Shown: positions 12,255 through 23,963 of the stretch, piece after piece
Position numbering within the stretch: position 1 is the stretch's first letter
How the letters are laid out: each line of letters starts with the position of its first letter
From: Glandiceps talaboti
Lineage: Eukaryota > Hemichordata > Enteropneusta > Spengelidae
DNA: 64,000 bases
Assembly (NCBI RefSeq): GCF_964340395.1
Contig: NC_135558.1
Span: 739,001-803,000 of the forward strand
Direction of reading: 5' to 3'
The notes under the pieces: model-generated
What the model saw: the letters and a program-made list of their open reading frames with translations, nothing else
Told to the model about the DNA's origin: nothing
Database searches by the model: none
Position numbers and translations under genes: made by a program

Positions 12255-15200
12255 TGTATTTCATAATGTGCCTGTTCTATGGAGAGCTCCAGGCTTTAAC
12301 GATTATTAACCCTGGCATGGATCTATGGTGGGAAAACAGTCCTTTATACTTCGTATACTACCTTAACTCCTTGGTGAGCATACAATCCTCTGCAGTTCTA
12401 TACTATGAGTACATAGGATTAAAGCATTCACATTGCATTCTCTATCCTACCAGGTCTCCGTGGAGAAGAGCATTTCATCATTTGTTTGTGTTCACCCTTG
12501 TCACTAAAAAATATGAAAATACTTATTGCTGGTCTAAGACTTACCTTTTCTGTTACAACATAATTTGTACCAAGGACTGACATCTTGCTGTGGTATTTCT
12601 CATCAAGATCTAATGTCTTTGGGTCTTTATTGAAGAGCCAGAACTGAAACAGAATCCAAGTACTTTGATAGGTTTATAATTTTCTTTTACATTAAAGACC
12701 TTCTAATGAATCCTATAGTTATACCTATTATCTTAGACGGACACTGAATATTCATGACTATTTATTTCAAGGTAATAACTTTAATAAGCCCTCAGTAATC
12801 ATGAATATTCAGTGTGTGTCTAATACATATGCGTGTCTGTTAAGTCCCATGATGCAATTTTGGACCAATGTGAGAACAATAGAGATGAAGTAGAGTTTAA
12901 TTTAGTGTTTCTTGGCAAACTCTCGAAATTGATGTGATGTGAAATCATGAAATGACAATCTAGAACACAAAGTTTATGAAAATACATTATTTACGGAAAA
13001 GGTGTTCCCAATTTACAGAAAATGTGTTATGACAAAAAAACCAAGCATGGAATCCTACTCATATAGAATGACAACAGGAAAGAAAGTCTTGTCTAAGTTC
13101 ATTCATGCATATGTCATATGTCTGTAGATTGTCACTGTATAGATTCAGTCAAATGATAAACATACTAGTATATCAGTGCTTTCAAAGCCTTGACACATTA
13201 TATACTTACCAAACTTTGAGCACCATTATATGGACTTAGTGTCATTTCAGGAGATACTATGCGAAACTAGAGAAAAATAACATGATTACGATATATGAAA
13301 AGAATTCACATCTTTACAAAAATAATTAAACATAGGCAATGCAATATTGATAATTTCAGGAAACAGAGACCTAATCTTCATGAACAATGTAACACAATAG
13401 TAATCTGATCACATCATATGGTTTACTTAAAGTTTGGATTGTCACTATGATTATTTTGAAATTTATCCAAAAAAACAGACACATTGTTAAAGATTTCCAG
13501 TCACAGACCTTTATTCTGATGCTGCGATGGTATTTCTAAAGCACTAAGACATTTCCCATATTAACATCAACCCATGATTTTCAGATGAAAAGTTGACTGT
13601 GTTTAAGGATTTTCTTCATGAAATAGTTACCTATGGGGACGGCATATACCCATATACTATTATATGGGTATATATTATTATATACCCATATACCTTTCTA
13701 TGGGACTACCCCACAGGAATAAAATATACCAGTTTCATTTCATATGCTGTGTCTCACCATACAATATGGCATTTATAAGTCAAAGTATGTGTACTATGTA
13801 CAACTGGAGAAGTAAAAAGAGTTTACGTCAGAGTTTTGTAAAAAAAAAAAAAAAAAAGTTAAAATCCAGTAGAAATTAAAGTGTGTCCTGGAAATTGTAT
13901 ATAATATATTACATAAGGAATTATCAACCTACTGTTTTCAATGGGGTCTAAAAAAAAAATAACTGTTTGGTTTCAGTAACACAACCCTACCTAGTTTGTC
14001 ACTGCCAACTCTAAACTTTTTTTTACGTATTCAAGAAAAAATATTACAATTGAAAAAATTGTGAAGTCTCGCAAGAAATAGTGGATGCAGAAACTGACAT
14101 CAACTTAAAAAGACAATATAAAACTGTTCTTGCCATCTGTAATTGCTTTACATCTGATGGGAAGAAATCAATAACACAGAGACCATTTGGAAAACAATGG
14201 GGAAAACCTGAACTAGACACTCACACAGAAAATAAAATAAAATAAAAAAATCTACTTACCCATCTATTCTAAAATTGCCCATAATAGGAACCACACATTA
14301 TTTTATTAGGTCTAATGAAAACACTGAGTGAGTAAACATAATACCAAATTAACTCACCAGGACTAAAAATGGTATAAAAATCTTCCAAAACCAGCTTGGA
14401 CAAATATTATGTGTCATATTGGTTATAACTAGTCCTGGGTTTGTTACATGATTGTAAATGCCTTTTGGATTCATTTCTTTATTGATTGCAGTACTAAGAA
14501 CATCTACAGCATACTTGGAAGACGCATAGGGTTCATACCTGCAAGTTGAAAAAATAACAACATTTAGTTTATTAGTAACTCAAAACTATGATAATGATTA
14601 TATGATATGATATGAAATGATATGATATTATGAGTTCCCGGTATTGTCAAGGTCTAGATCAGACATACATGACATAACATCATGGAAGAACTTACCCGTT
14701 TTCATGTTGAATGTTATCTATACTAAAAGCATCTTTCTTTGCATTACTAGAGGAAGTCCAGATAACCCTGGCTGGCTGACTTTGTTTGCTTAGAAGGTCT
14801 TCAAGTTCTCGTAACTGGTAGTATAAGAGGAACAGATAAGTTTTAATGCTTTCAAATCAAAGGCATGCACTGACATTAACATGATACTAAATGTGGTAAT
14901 TTTTTTACTGATGAGTAATGTTTGGCCTGTTCAGGTCAACATGCTTTGTCAAACTCTCTGAAAAAATAAGGCTGAATAGAAAAACTAAATATAATGTATC
15001 AAAAGTATACATCAAACACAACATTATTTTTTGATACAGTAAATCTAACATTTATTTTGTTGGGATGAAAAGATATTTATATACTAAAGTTTTGACTAGT
15101 TTGAAAAGAGAAATAGTAACAGCCTACATGTAACTTTCACCCAAAGTCAGCTGGGTTTGATTAAAAATCCCCATGTCTGTATGTAAGAAGGGTGAGGCTT

Positions 15201-18200
15201 AGTTTGACACTATCAAACAATGCCAGGGTTTCCCTGGGTATTCAAATTTCCTCCTGCTTCAACACTAGGGCATTCGAATTTCTGAATATAATTTTGATTA
15301 ACTAAGTTTATAGTATTATTATTATTACAAAATGTATAACTTACCAAAATGAAGTGACCAAAGACATTGGTTGTGAAAACAGCTTTGAGACCATCTTTTG
15401 TTGTACTGTCTTGTTGCATTAGTAAACCTTCACCAGTTGCAAACATATGAAGGACATTTCTACAGGTAAAACAGAAAATTCTCGATTTGCTGGGCACACT
15501 TTTTATCCTTGTGGTAGTAAAATATGTAGGCCAAGACTACCAGAGTTCTTCAGACATTTAGCAGGGTTTCTCAATCAAAGTAATGGTATGTGGTACAAGT
15601 TTTACCTTCTGTTACCAATGTTCATAGTTTGTGGAGTACACTATGACACATGGTGCCCTTACACATCAGTCAACCCCATTAGATAGAGAAGCTGGTGAGG
15701 CAGGAGTGACACGTATCTTACAGTCTACATAAGTTCCCAAATCACAACACAAACACTGTTCCAAAATCACAGCACAAACACTGTTCCCAAATCACAGCAC
15801 AAACACTGGTCCAAAATCACAGCACAAACACTGTTCCAAAATCCCACAGCACAAACACTGTTCCCAAATCACAGCACAAACACTGTTCCCAATTCACAGC
15901 ACAAACACTGTTCCCAAATCACAGCACAAACACTGTTCCCAAATCACAGCACAAACACTGTTCCAAAATCCCACAGCACAAACACTGTTCCCAATTCACA
16001 ACACAAACACTGTTCCAAAATCCCACAGCACAAACACTGTTCCCAATTCACAGCACAAACACTGTTCCAAAATCCCACAGCACAAACACTGTTCCCAATT
16101 CACAACACAAACACTGTTCCAAAATCCCACAGCACAAACACTGTTCCCAATTCACAGCACAAACACTGTTCCAAAATCCCACAGCACAAACACTGTTCCC
16201 AAATCACAGCACAAACACTGTTCCCAATTCACAGCACAAACACTGTTCCCAATTCACAGCACAAACACTGTTCCCAAATCACAGCACAAACACTGTTCCA
16301 AAATCCCACAGCACAAACACTGTTCCCAATTCACAACACAAACACTGTTCCAAAATCCCACAGCACAAACACTGTTCCCAATTCACAGCACAAACACTGT
16401 TCCAAAATCCCACAGCACAAACACTGTTCCCAATTCACAGCACAAACACTGTTCCAAAATCCCACAGCACAAACACTGTTCCCAATTCACAACACAAACA
16501 CTGTTCCCAAATCACAGCACAAACACTGTTCCAAAATCCCACAGCACAAACACTGTTCCAAAATCCCACAGCACAAACACTTCCAAAATCACAGCACAAA
16601 CACTGTTCCAAAATCACAGCACAAACACTGTTCCAAAATCCCACAGCACAAACACTTCCAAAATCACAGCACAAACACTGTTCCAAAATCACAGCACAAA
16701 CACTGTTCCCAAATCACAGCACAAACACTGTTCCCAAATCACAGCACAAACACTTCCAAAATCACAGCACAAACACTGTTCCCAAATCACAGCACAAACA
16801 CTTCCAAAATCACAGCACAAACACTGTTCCCAAATCACAGCACAAACACTTCCAAAATCACAGCACAAACACTGTTCCCAAATCACAGCACAAACACTTC
16901 CAAAATCACAGCACAAACACTGTTCCAAAATCCCACAGCACAAACACTGTTCCCAAATCACAGCACAAACACTGGTCCAAAATCACAACACAAACACTGT
17001 TCCCAAATCACAGCACAAACACTGTTCCAAAATCCCACAGCACAAACACTGTTCCCAAATCACAGCACAAACACTGTTCCCAAATCACAGCACAAACACT
17101 GTTCCAAAATCACAGCACAAACACTGGTCCAAAATCACAACACAAACACTGTTCCCAATTCACAGCACAAACACTTCCAAAATCACAGCACAAACACTTC
17201 CAAAATCACAACACAAACACTGTTCCCAAATCACAGCACAAACACTGTTCCAAAATCCCACAGCACAAACACTGTTCCCAATTCACAGCACAAACACTGT
17301 TCCCAAATCACAGCACAAACACTGTTCCCAAATCACAGCACAAACACTGTTCCAAAATCCCACAGCACAAACACTGTTCCAAAATCACAGCACAAACACT
17401 GTTCCCAAATCACAGCACAAACACTGTTCCAAAATCACAGCACAAACACTGTTCCCAAATCACAGCACAAACACTGTTCCAAAATCACAGCACAAACACT
17501 GTTCCCAAATCACAACACAAACACTGTTCCCAAATCACAGCACAAACACTGTTCCAAAATCCCACAGCACAAACACTGTTCCCAAATCACAGCACAAACA
17601 CTGTTCCAAAATCCCAGCACAAACACTGTTCCAAAATCACAGCACAAACACTTCCAAAATCACAGCACAAACACTGTTCCCAATTCACAGCACAAACACT
17701 GTTCCCAAATCACAACACAAACACTGTTCCCAAATCACAGCACAAACACTGGTCCAAAATCACAGCACAAACACTGTTCCAAAATCACAGCACAAACACT
17801 GTTCCCAAATCACAGCACAAACACTGGTCCAAAATCACAGCACAAACACTGTTCCCAAATCACAACACAAACACTGTTCCCAAATCACAGCACAAACACT
17901 GTTCCCAAATCACAGCACAAACACTGGTCCAAAATCACAGCACAAACACTGTTCCCAATTCACAGCACAAACACTGTTCCAAAATCCCACAGCACAAACA
18001 CTGTTCCCAAATCACAGCACAAACACTGTTCCCAAATCACAGCACAAACACTGTTCCCAATTCACAGCACAAACACTGTTCCAAAATCACAGCACAAACA
18101 CTGTTCCCAAATCACAGCACAAACACTGGTCCAAAATCACAGCACAAACACTGTTCCAAAATCACAGCACAAACACTGTTCCCAAATCACAGCACAAACA

Positions 18201-21200
18201 CTTCCAAAATCACAGCACAAACACTGTTCCCAAATCACAGCACAAACACTGGTCCAAAATCACAGCACAAACACTGTTCCAAAATCACAGCACAAACACT
18301 GTTCCCAAATCACAGCACAAACACTTCCAAAATCACAGCACAAACACTGTTCCCAAATCACAGCACAAACACTGGTCCAAAATCACAACACAAACACTGT
18401 TCCCAAATCACAGCACAAACACTGTTCCAAAATCACAACACAAACACTGTTCCCAATTCACAGCACAAACACTGTTCCAAAATCACAGCACAAACACTGT
18501 TCCCAAATCACAGCACAAACACTGGTCCAAAATCACAGCACAAACACTGGTCCAAAATCCCACAGCACAAACACTGTTCCCAAATCACAGCACAAACACT
18601 GTTCCCAAATCACAGCAAAAACACTGTTCCAAAATCACAACACAAACACTGGTCCAAAATCCCACAGCACAAACACTTCCAAAATCCCACAGCAAAAACA
18701 CTGGTCCAAAATCCCACAGCACAAACACTGGTCCAAAATCCCACAGCACAAACGCTGCTGTATGAGCTTTACCTATGTTTAATAGCAGGTGACTCAAAAA
18801 GGTCAGTTTTTGAATCAGTATCAAATTTGTGATTTGTTTAATGTTTCTAAATGTTGTATGTTTACCCTTGATTTTAAAAGTATGATTTGACATACTTACC
18901 TGGAGAATAAGCCTTTGAAAAAATTTCCCCAATTTACTGTTGGGTTTGGCATAATCCCTGCATTGAAGTATAAATATTCGATATGGCTGTATCTGTAAAG
19001 AAGAGGACATACTGTCAGAAAGCAACAAGACTCAAAATAATTACTTTACTTGATATGTTTGTCATTGATTGTCTGTTTATGTTTACAAAGTTGATTTGAC
19101 GAATAACTAGCAATGTGATAATTTTGATCAATTTGTTAATTATTATAGTGTAAGTGTTCTGCATCCTTAGCTAAATATTTTCATGTTAACTGTTATTGTA
19201 TCAAGTACGTAAGGATCAAGTAATACTAATTCTTTGAGTTTTGGCCACTATATTTTATTATCCTGTATAAAGGTTTAACAGAAACGTATACACATGATGT
19301 ATGAATCATATTATAGGGGATTTCAACTGATATACTTATATAGGGGAGAGAATAGTGTACATTATTGTCATCAAAAGGCTATGGCAGATGGATTTAAATA
19401 AGTAATTAACTTGGGTTTATGTTTCTGTATAATTTTGTGATTGTCCATATCAGCCTGTCAAGGCCCATATCACTGTCCTGTATCTATATCACCCTGCCAT
19501 TGTCCAAATCATTCTGCCAATGCCCATATCACACTGTCTTTGTCTACATTAAGCTTTCATTGTCCATATCACCCTGCCATTGTCTACATCACCCTGCCAT
19601 TGTCCAAATCATTCTGCCAATGCCCATATCACACTGTCTTTGTCCACATTACCCCGCTACTGAACCATATTGGCTGCGAGTCCAATAACGCTTATCAATT
19701 ACACAAACAGCCAATACTGGAAGACCTTTAGTCTAGTTCCATGACGGACAGTATACACACTTTTACTGTCTAGTCAAGGTCCCAATGAAAGGTGTCAAGT
19801 ATGTTTGAATGTCATGGTGAGTGAAGAGCAAACAGCGCATGTCAGTAGTAATCTATCACAAGTTGACAGGCTGTCGTCATCGCTCATTAATACATTTGAT
19901 ACAGCTGTTTTGACCATGTTTTGACTATTGCGAGATTTTAGCACGTGGGAGGAAGCACAGAATTATGTGCAATTGTTGGGGACCTTGACTAGACGGGAAA
20001 ACTGTATATTCTGTCTGTCATGGAACTAGGCTAGAAGACCTTCAGCTTGAACATAAAGCATACATGTACTTTAACACTTTCTAGGTATTCTTATCTATTT
20101 TACTTTGATTTGATTTCTTCTGCAGCATTGTAGACTGACTGTAAATCACTGACATCAATGTGTAGAGTATCAACACTAGCACCAGGATGGGAGAGTTGTA
20201 ATGCTTTTTGAGCTGCCTCCGCCTTTATCATGTTACGACATGCTAAACAGATGTGTATGTTGTTATCTAAGGTCAGAAGTCTCTCTGCCAATGCCAGACC
20301 AATACCACTGTAAAAAGACAAACATAATCATAGCATTAGTATTTTAACCTGTACTAGCAGTAACTTGGTCTGTAAGAGACTGACATTCATACAACATGAC
20401 ATATCTTACAGTCTAGCGGTAACTGGGTTACATTTTTGATGTGACAACCAGCAATATATTTACTGAAAATTCTTTAAATACCAATAATTAAATATTATAT
20501 GGATATGCAGTTATTTATCTATTTGATCTATAGTAGTGTAAGTAATAATTTGAAATCCAGATTCATTTGAGGTGATGATATATGGTGTGGACCCAAAAAA
20601 TCAATTTGATTGGATATATTGCACCACACTATGTGTTGCTTGTACACAAATATGTATACCCACAGGTGATTCAATAATGTTCAGATTATGATTAAGTTAT
20701 TATATGTAACAAAACACTAATTTAAAAAAACAAACATCACAGTTGTCATTTACAACATATATGTTATAATTTCTAGTTCAAAGCTCAGACATTTGATATC
20801 ATTTGAGAATCATACTGTTAACAACGAATGGTGCAGAAATTGATCAATAGGTGGTGGTGGTGGTGGGGGGGGGGGGTGCTGAGGAACTTTACAGCGAGAG
20901 AGAAAAACTGTTGACAGTCCAAAGAGAGAGGATCAATATTTCTTTCTAACCTTCTGACAGAAAAATAAAACGTTTACATAAATCACCCACTGGGTCTGTC
21001 CTACAGTTATAATTTTTGGAACTCATCAAAAATAACCCTTGGTTCAATATCTCTACCATACTACATGTCCTTGACCAGTAATTTCCAGTAGACTGTATAA
21101 TACGTGTGTTTACTATTGAAATGTTGACTTTTTATCTAGATATGTCTCTTCAAAGTTCAAGTTCAAATGCATATATAGGCTTCAGTTAAAATTTGTTGCC

Positions 21201-21544
21201 TAGGCAACTGTAAACACTGTCCAGGAGAATTGATATTGAATATATACTACACAAATTATTGCCTGAGTACCTTTTCACGTACCCTATCAAAACCATATGA
21301 CCTGTGCAAAGTACTACCACGTATGCAGTGATTAAAGTTCGTGGTACATGGTACATGGACATTGAGCGATTGACCTTTGCACTTGACTCGACTGTGTGGT
21401 AAATGCAACTCGTATATCTTTATAAATTACAACAAATATACAATATTTTAACTATATCCTTATATAGTATTCCACGACTAATATTAATACTTACGCATTT
21501 CCGCCCGTAATAAGGACATTTTTCATGTCATTGGATCCTGACAT
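11850..21544 (-). CDS. HSD17B7: 3-keto-steroid reductase / 17-beta-HSD type 7 (SDR family)
   Basis: Nine exons on the minus strand close in frame to 335 aa (human about 341): 21544-21495, 20307-20104, 18992-18900, 15459-15345, 14814-14696, 14538-14358, 13266-13210, 12643-12545 and 11939-11850 (TAA). The enzyme reduces the 3-keto group made during sterol C4 demethylation, at the ER membrane with NADPH. It can also reduce estrone in mammals. Visible SDR marks are the cofactor motif TGGNAGIG (13-20), the LACRNM block, the FNAGIMPNP block (94-102), [17 protein letters not shown] and the catalytic YASSK (Y198, K202). The LTPYNG-type segment SPYNGAQSL also matches type 7. Intron 3 contains a 3-kb minisatellite and intron 2 a MULE-type MITE. 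Its start lies 1.2 kb from the divergent LAP1-type gene. Exons were assembled by hand. Confidence 0.95.
12189..12470 (-). mobile_element. SINE fragment ending in (TTA)n tail
   Basis: Read on the minus strand, a block beginning ACCTGGTAGGATAGAGAATG (complement of about 12436-12455) runs into a (TTA)n tract of about 64 bp (12189-12252), as expected for a SINE with a microsatellite tail. The plus-strand stretch GCATTCACATTGCA..ATCCTACCAGGT also occurs in the tRNA-headed element at 50790-50825. The middle part resembles 52325-52440. It lies just past HSD17B7 exon 8, in intron 8. Confidence 0.6.
12740..13012. mobile_element. Composite MITE: small hairpin element plus one fold-back arm
   Basis: A hairpin element with ends ACACTGAATATTCATGA and TCATGAATATTCAGTGTGT (about 12740-12820) is followed at 12842-13010 by an arm of the 41-379 family (CCCATGATGCAA, GAGAACAATAGAG, TGATGTGAAATCATGAAATGA, GGTGTTCCC). 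It lies in HSD17B7 intron 7. Confidence 0.65.
15729..18752. repeat. 3-kb minisatellite of about 25-bp units in HSD17B7 intron 3
   Basis: About 120 tandem copies of a unit starting CAGCACAAACACTGTTCCCA. Common variants are CCCAAATCA, CCAAAATCA, CCAAAATCCCA, CCCAATTCA, GGTCC for GTTCC, and a short form lacking TGT (CACTTCC). Variants are interspersed, with local dimers of short and long forms at about 16750-16920 and a multi-unit block repeated at 18140-18400. Long ORFs through it (for example 16435-16961 minus) arise only because the unit has few stops. It sits between exon 3 (18900-18992) and exon 4 (15345-15459). Confidence 0.97.
19440..19665. repeat. 18-bp-period repeat with a longer duplication
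   Basis: Units such as CACCCTGCCATTGTCCAT and CACACTGTCTTTGTCTAC alternate at a period of about 18 bp. A run of several units is itself duplicated (19490-19555 against 19590-19650). It is in intron 2 of HSD17B7 and non-coding. Confidence 0.8.
19729..20033. mobile_element. Mutator-like MITE with 9-bp target duplication
   Basis: The left terminus TAGTCTAGTTCCATGACGGA and the right terminus (reverse complement TAGCCTAGTTCCATGACAGA) form inverted repeats of roughly 50 bp that continue into TAGTCAAGGTCCC / GGGACCTTGACTA. The element is flanked by perfect direct copies of GAAGACCTT (19720-19728 and 20034-20042). A 9-bp target duplication with long terminal repeats is the hallmark of the Mutator (MULE) superfamily. 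The 305-bp body has no transposase. It lies in HSD17B7 intron 2, 70 bp downstream of exon 2. Confidence 0.85.
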
Positions 21545-22721
21545 TTTATGGATGTTTCCCAACCTGTTGTAACATCACCTGATTTTATCTGTTCATATTA
21601 TATCACTAGAGGGCGCTCGTATACTGGGTTGCGCACAGGGGCGAATAATATAATAAGATTTCACTTTCCCTTCTTATGTTGCAACAATCGACAATTATCT
21701 TTTCATTTTAAAATCATAATTAGGGCAAGGAACACTTTTTGGAACTGTGCTACCGCATACATAAGTTTAGAGAAACAACGATACACACTTGAGATAACAC
21801 ATTGCGAACATACATCCAAATTTGCCAGCTTCAATTTCGTTTTCGTTTCGTAGAAATTACTAATCGTGTTTTGTGCTCTCATTTCATATCCAGTCGAGTT
21901 ATAATCTTGACTTCGATAGCTAGAAGGTATGTTAGTTTAATTTGTCCAGCGATACTAATAGAACGGTATGTGTATGTCTTTGTTTTTGTTTACAAACATG
22001 TTTTTGGTGTTTTCACTTCCGCCATGTCAATGACTCAATGAGTAAATTTGTACTGCGACTTCAGCCACCCAGCCTTCTGTTGACGTCTTTACAATAATTT
22101 GTAATACGGTCAGATTTTATTTCTAAACGCAACAAGAACAACCCTTATTCTATCTCACCATGATCAAGTAATTTTCAGCTGCTCAGGCTGTGCTTATTAT
22201 TGCTTCTGGATGGCAATGCCAACTAATATTATGTTGTCTGAAGTCAGTGTTTTTGGAAGGCCTCTGACAGAAATGGTAGATCAAGTATGATCTATACCTC
22301 ACCCATAATAATTCCCCGACAAATTAACGGAGGTTATAGAAGATAACTTTCGGGGAACAATGCAAGCCAACACAGAATTAATTGCAATACAACAAGTAAC
22401 ACTGAAGTAAAGCGCTTTATCAGTGAGCTACACTCATTTATAGCATTCATACCAAAGTGTAAATGTATACAAGCCTAGCATGTGGCCTTTCTATTGTGGT
22501 CAATTAGCAAATGAAATAGTATATATGAATGCTATAAACAATTGTGATACATACAGAAAGCACTTTACTTTGGTGTTTGAATTTGAATGTTTTCATTGAA
22601 ATGTTTTTATTTCAATGATATAAAATATCCAACTTTGATGTATAATTTGGCTAACAAAATAACGTTTGCTATACTGTTACAGATTTCATTTGAATGGTGT
22701 GAGCAAAGAATACACTTCACA
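21545..22721. promoter_or_regulatory. Divergent region between HSD17B7 and LAP1-type gene
   Basis: The two start codons face away from each other 1.18 kb apart, so both promoters should lie here. A likely 5' UTR acceptor for the plus-strand gene (CTGTTACAG at about 22682) precedes its ATG. A MITE occupies about 22402-22575. Several short ORFs are unsupported. Promoter function is inferred from position. Confidence 0.45.
22402..22577. mobile_element. MITE with AAGTAAAGCGCTTT-type inverted ends
   Basis: The left arm (AAGTAAAGCGCTTT ... TTTATAGCATTCATA) and right arm (TATGAATGCTATAAA ... AAAGCACTTTACTT) are reverse complements with mismatches, arms about 50 bp. It lies just upstream of the LAP1-type gene and is non-coding. 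Confidence 0.65.
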
Positions 22722-23963
22722 ATGAGTAGAGCCGAACGAAACAAACTGAAACGAAAGTCAATCAAAGATAAAGATAGCTATAGTCCAGGGGTGCAGAAGA
22801 AAGATGGTATCACTAAGACTCATCGGTCTAAAAACAGATCTAATCTCTCTGAGTCAGATACATCGTTAGACATTGATGTGGAAAATACAAGCCCGTTAAA
22901 GCAGGAAACACAGAATGGAAAGGGAAAGTCACCAAGGGGGTATCACAGTCCAAGTAGGAACAGTAGATTGACATCTGATGAAGATCTAAATAGTCACAAC
23001 TCGCCCAATTCAAGAACACGCAAGACACCAGTATTGGACAGTTCAAACAAGAATCTCACCACAGGAGAGAAAAAGAACAGGGCAATCAACCCTTCAGCTG
23101 CAAGCCCTGAATTACACAAACCAAAAAATAAGCCAACTCCAGTGAAGAAAATTAACCAGAATGTCAAATCTCACCAGGGAGAGCACATATATGATTTGAA
23201 CAAAAGCTCACCATTCACCCATAAGGTGTTTTGCTTATCATGTGCCATAGCTGTGGCAGTTATAGCTTTTTTGCTGTTTGGAGATGTTGGAGGAGGTTTC
23301 ACAAGAAGAACTGAATCTCCTGCGATTAAAATTCAACAAGAGAAAGAGTTCAGAAACAAATTTACTCAAATACAGCAAACACACCCAGGTCTGAGTAATA
23401 GGTTTTGGAGCATATGTGGCATACCCATACAGTCTGTTATCCAGAACCCTGCACCAACACAGCCTGCTGTTATAATGATAGCCAGTCCTCCAGGACGAAG
23501 TAACCAAGGCAATGAAATTGCTTCACAACTCAGCAAGACCTATCCAAGTGACACCACTCCCATATTCATTAACAGCACTGAATATAAATCAGAAGATCCT
23601 GACATTGTCAAAATGAAAGTGGACACTCTTCTTGCAAATGGGTTTGAGAGAGGAAGTAAAGCAGCTGTCATATACAGACTAGAAGAATTACCACCACCTG
23701 CTATTTTGATCTTCTATAAGTACTGTGATAATGAAAATGCCCCGTACAAAGACACGGTCATCATCTTTACTATCAATCTGCCATATCAAATCAGCAACAA
23801 CTTTAGTACAGGAAGACAGCAAGAGAAAGTAGACGAATTCCTTCTGTCAAAGTGGCAAGGGCATGAGGATCTTGATACTGATAAGATTGCAGCTTTGTTC
23901 AGCAGAATTGGAAATTCTGTTGCGATTGTCAACACTGAGTATGATCCTAATCCAGTCATTTAG
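22722..23963 (+). CDS. TOR1AIP1: Torsin-activating LAP1/LULL1-type transmembrane protein
   Basis: A single exon encodes 413 aa from ATG 22722 (MSRAERNKLK). In-frame codons upstream to 22587 exist but are probably UTR or intron, because an acceptor-like TTACAG lies at about 22682. The N-terminal 165 residues are basic, Ser/Lys/Asn-rich and probably disordered, as expected for a nuclear or cytosolic tail. One TM helix lies at about 169-190 (VFCLSCAIAVAVIAFLLFGD). The rest is the luminal AAA+-like, nucleotide-free domain: NRFWSICGI, VDTLLANGFERGSKAAVIYR, the diagnostic ILIFYKYCDNENA, and near the end LFSRIG, whose Arg (R395, codon 23904) aligns with the arginine finger of human LAP1 (R563). The family supplies this finger to stimulate torsin ATP hydrolysis in the nuclear envelope or ER. 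It cannot be assigned to LAP1 versus LULL1, and probably pre-dates that split. Confidence 0.9.
   Translation: MSRAERNKLKRKSIKDKDSYSPGVQKKDGITKTHRSKNRSNLSESDTSLDIDVENTSPLKQETQNGKGKSPRGYHSPSRNSRLTSDEDLNSHNSPNSRTRKTPVLDSSNKNLTTGEKKNRAINPSAASPELHKPKNKPTPVKKINQNVKSHQGEHIYDLNKSSPFTHKVFCLSCAIAVAVIAFLLFGDVGGGFTRRTESPAIKIQQEKEFRNKFTQIQQTHPGLSNRFWSICGIPIQSVIQNPAPTQPAVIMIASPPGRSNQGNEIASQLSKTYPSDTTPIFINSTEYKSEDPDIVKMKVDTLLANGFERGSKAAVIYRLEELPPPAILIFYKYCDNENAPYKDTVIIFTINLPYQISNNFSTGRQQEKVDEFLLSKWQGHEDLDTDKIAALFSRIGNSVAIVNTEYDPNPVI

Noticed and set aside
15447-15686. 79-codon plus-strand ORF
   Set aside because: It begins antisense to HSD17B7 exon 4 and its upstream intron, with no splice support or family similarity.
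16435-19028. Minus-strand Cys/Trp/Phe-rich repetitive ORFs
   Set aside because: They are the translation of the 25-bp minisatellite, whose unit lacks stops in some frames. They lie inside HSD17B7 intron 3.
22587-22721. Longer N-terminus for the LAP1-type protein from ATG 22587
   Set aside because: The added 45 residues are unlike the family, and an acceptor-like TTACAG at about 22682 suggests this stretch is intron plus UTR. ATG 22722 gives the expected basic start.
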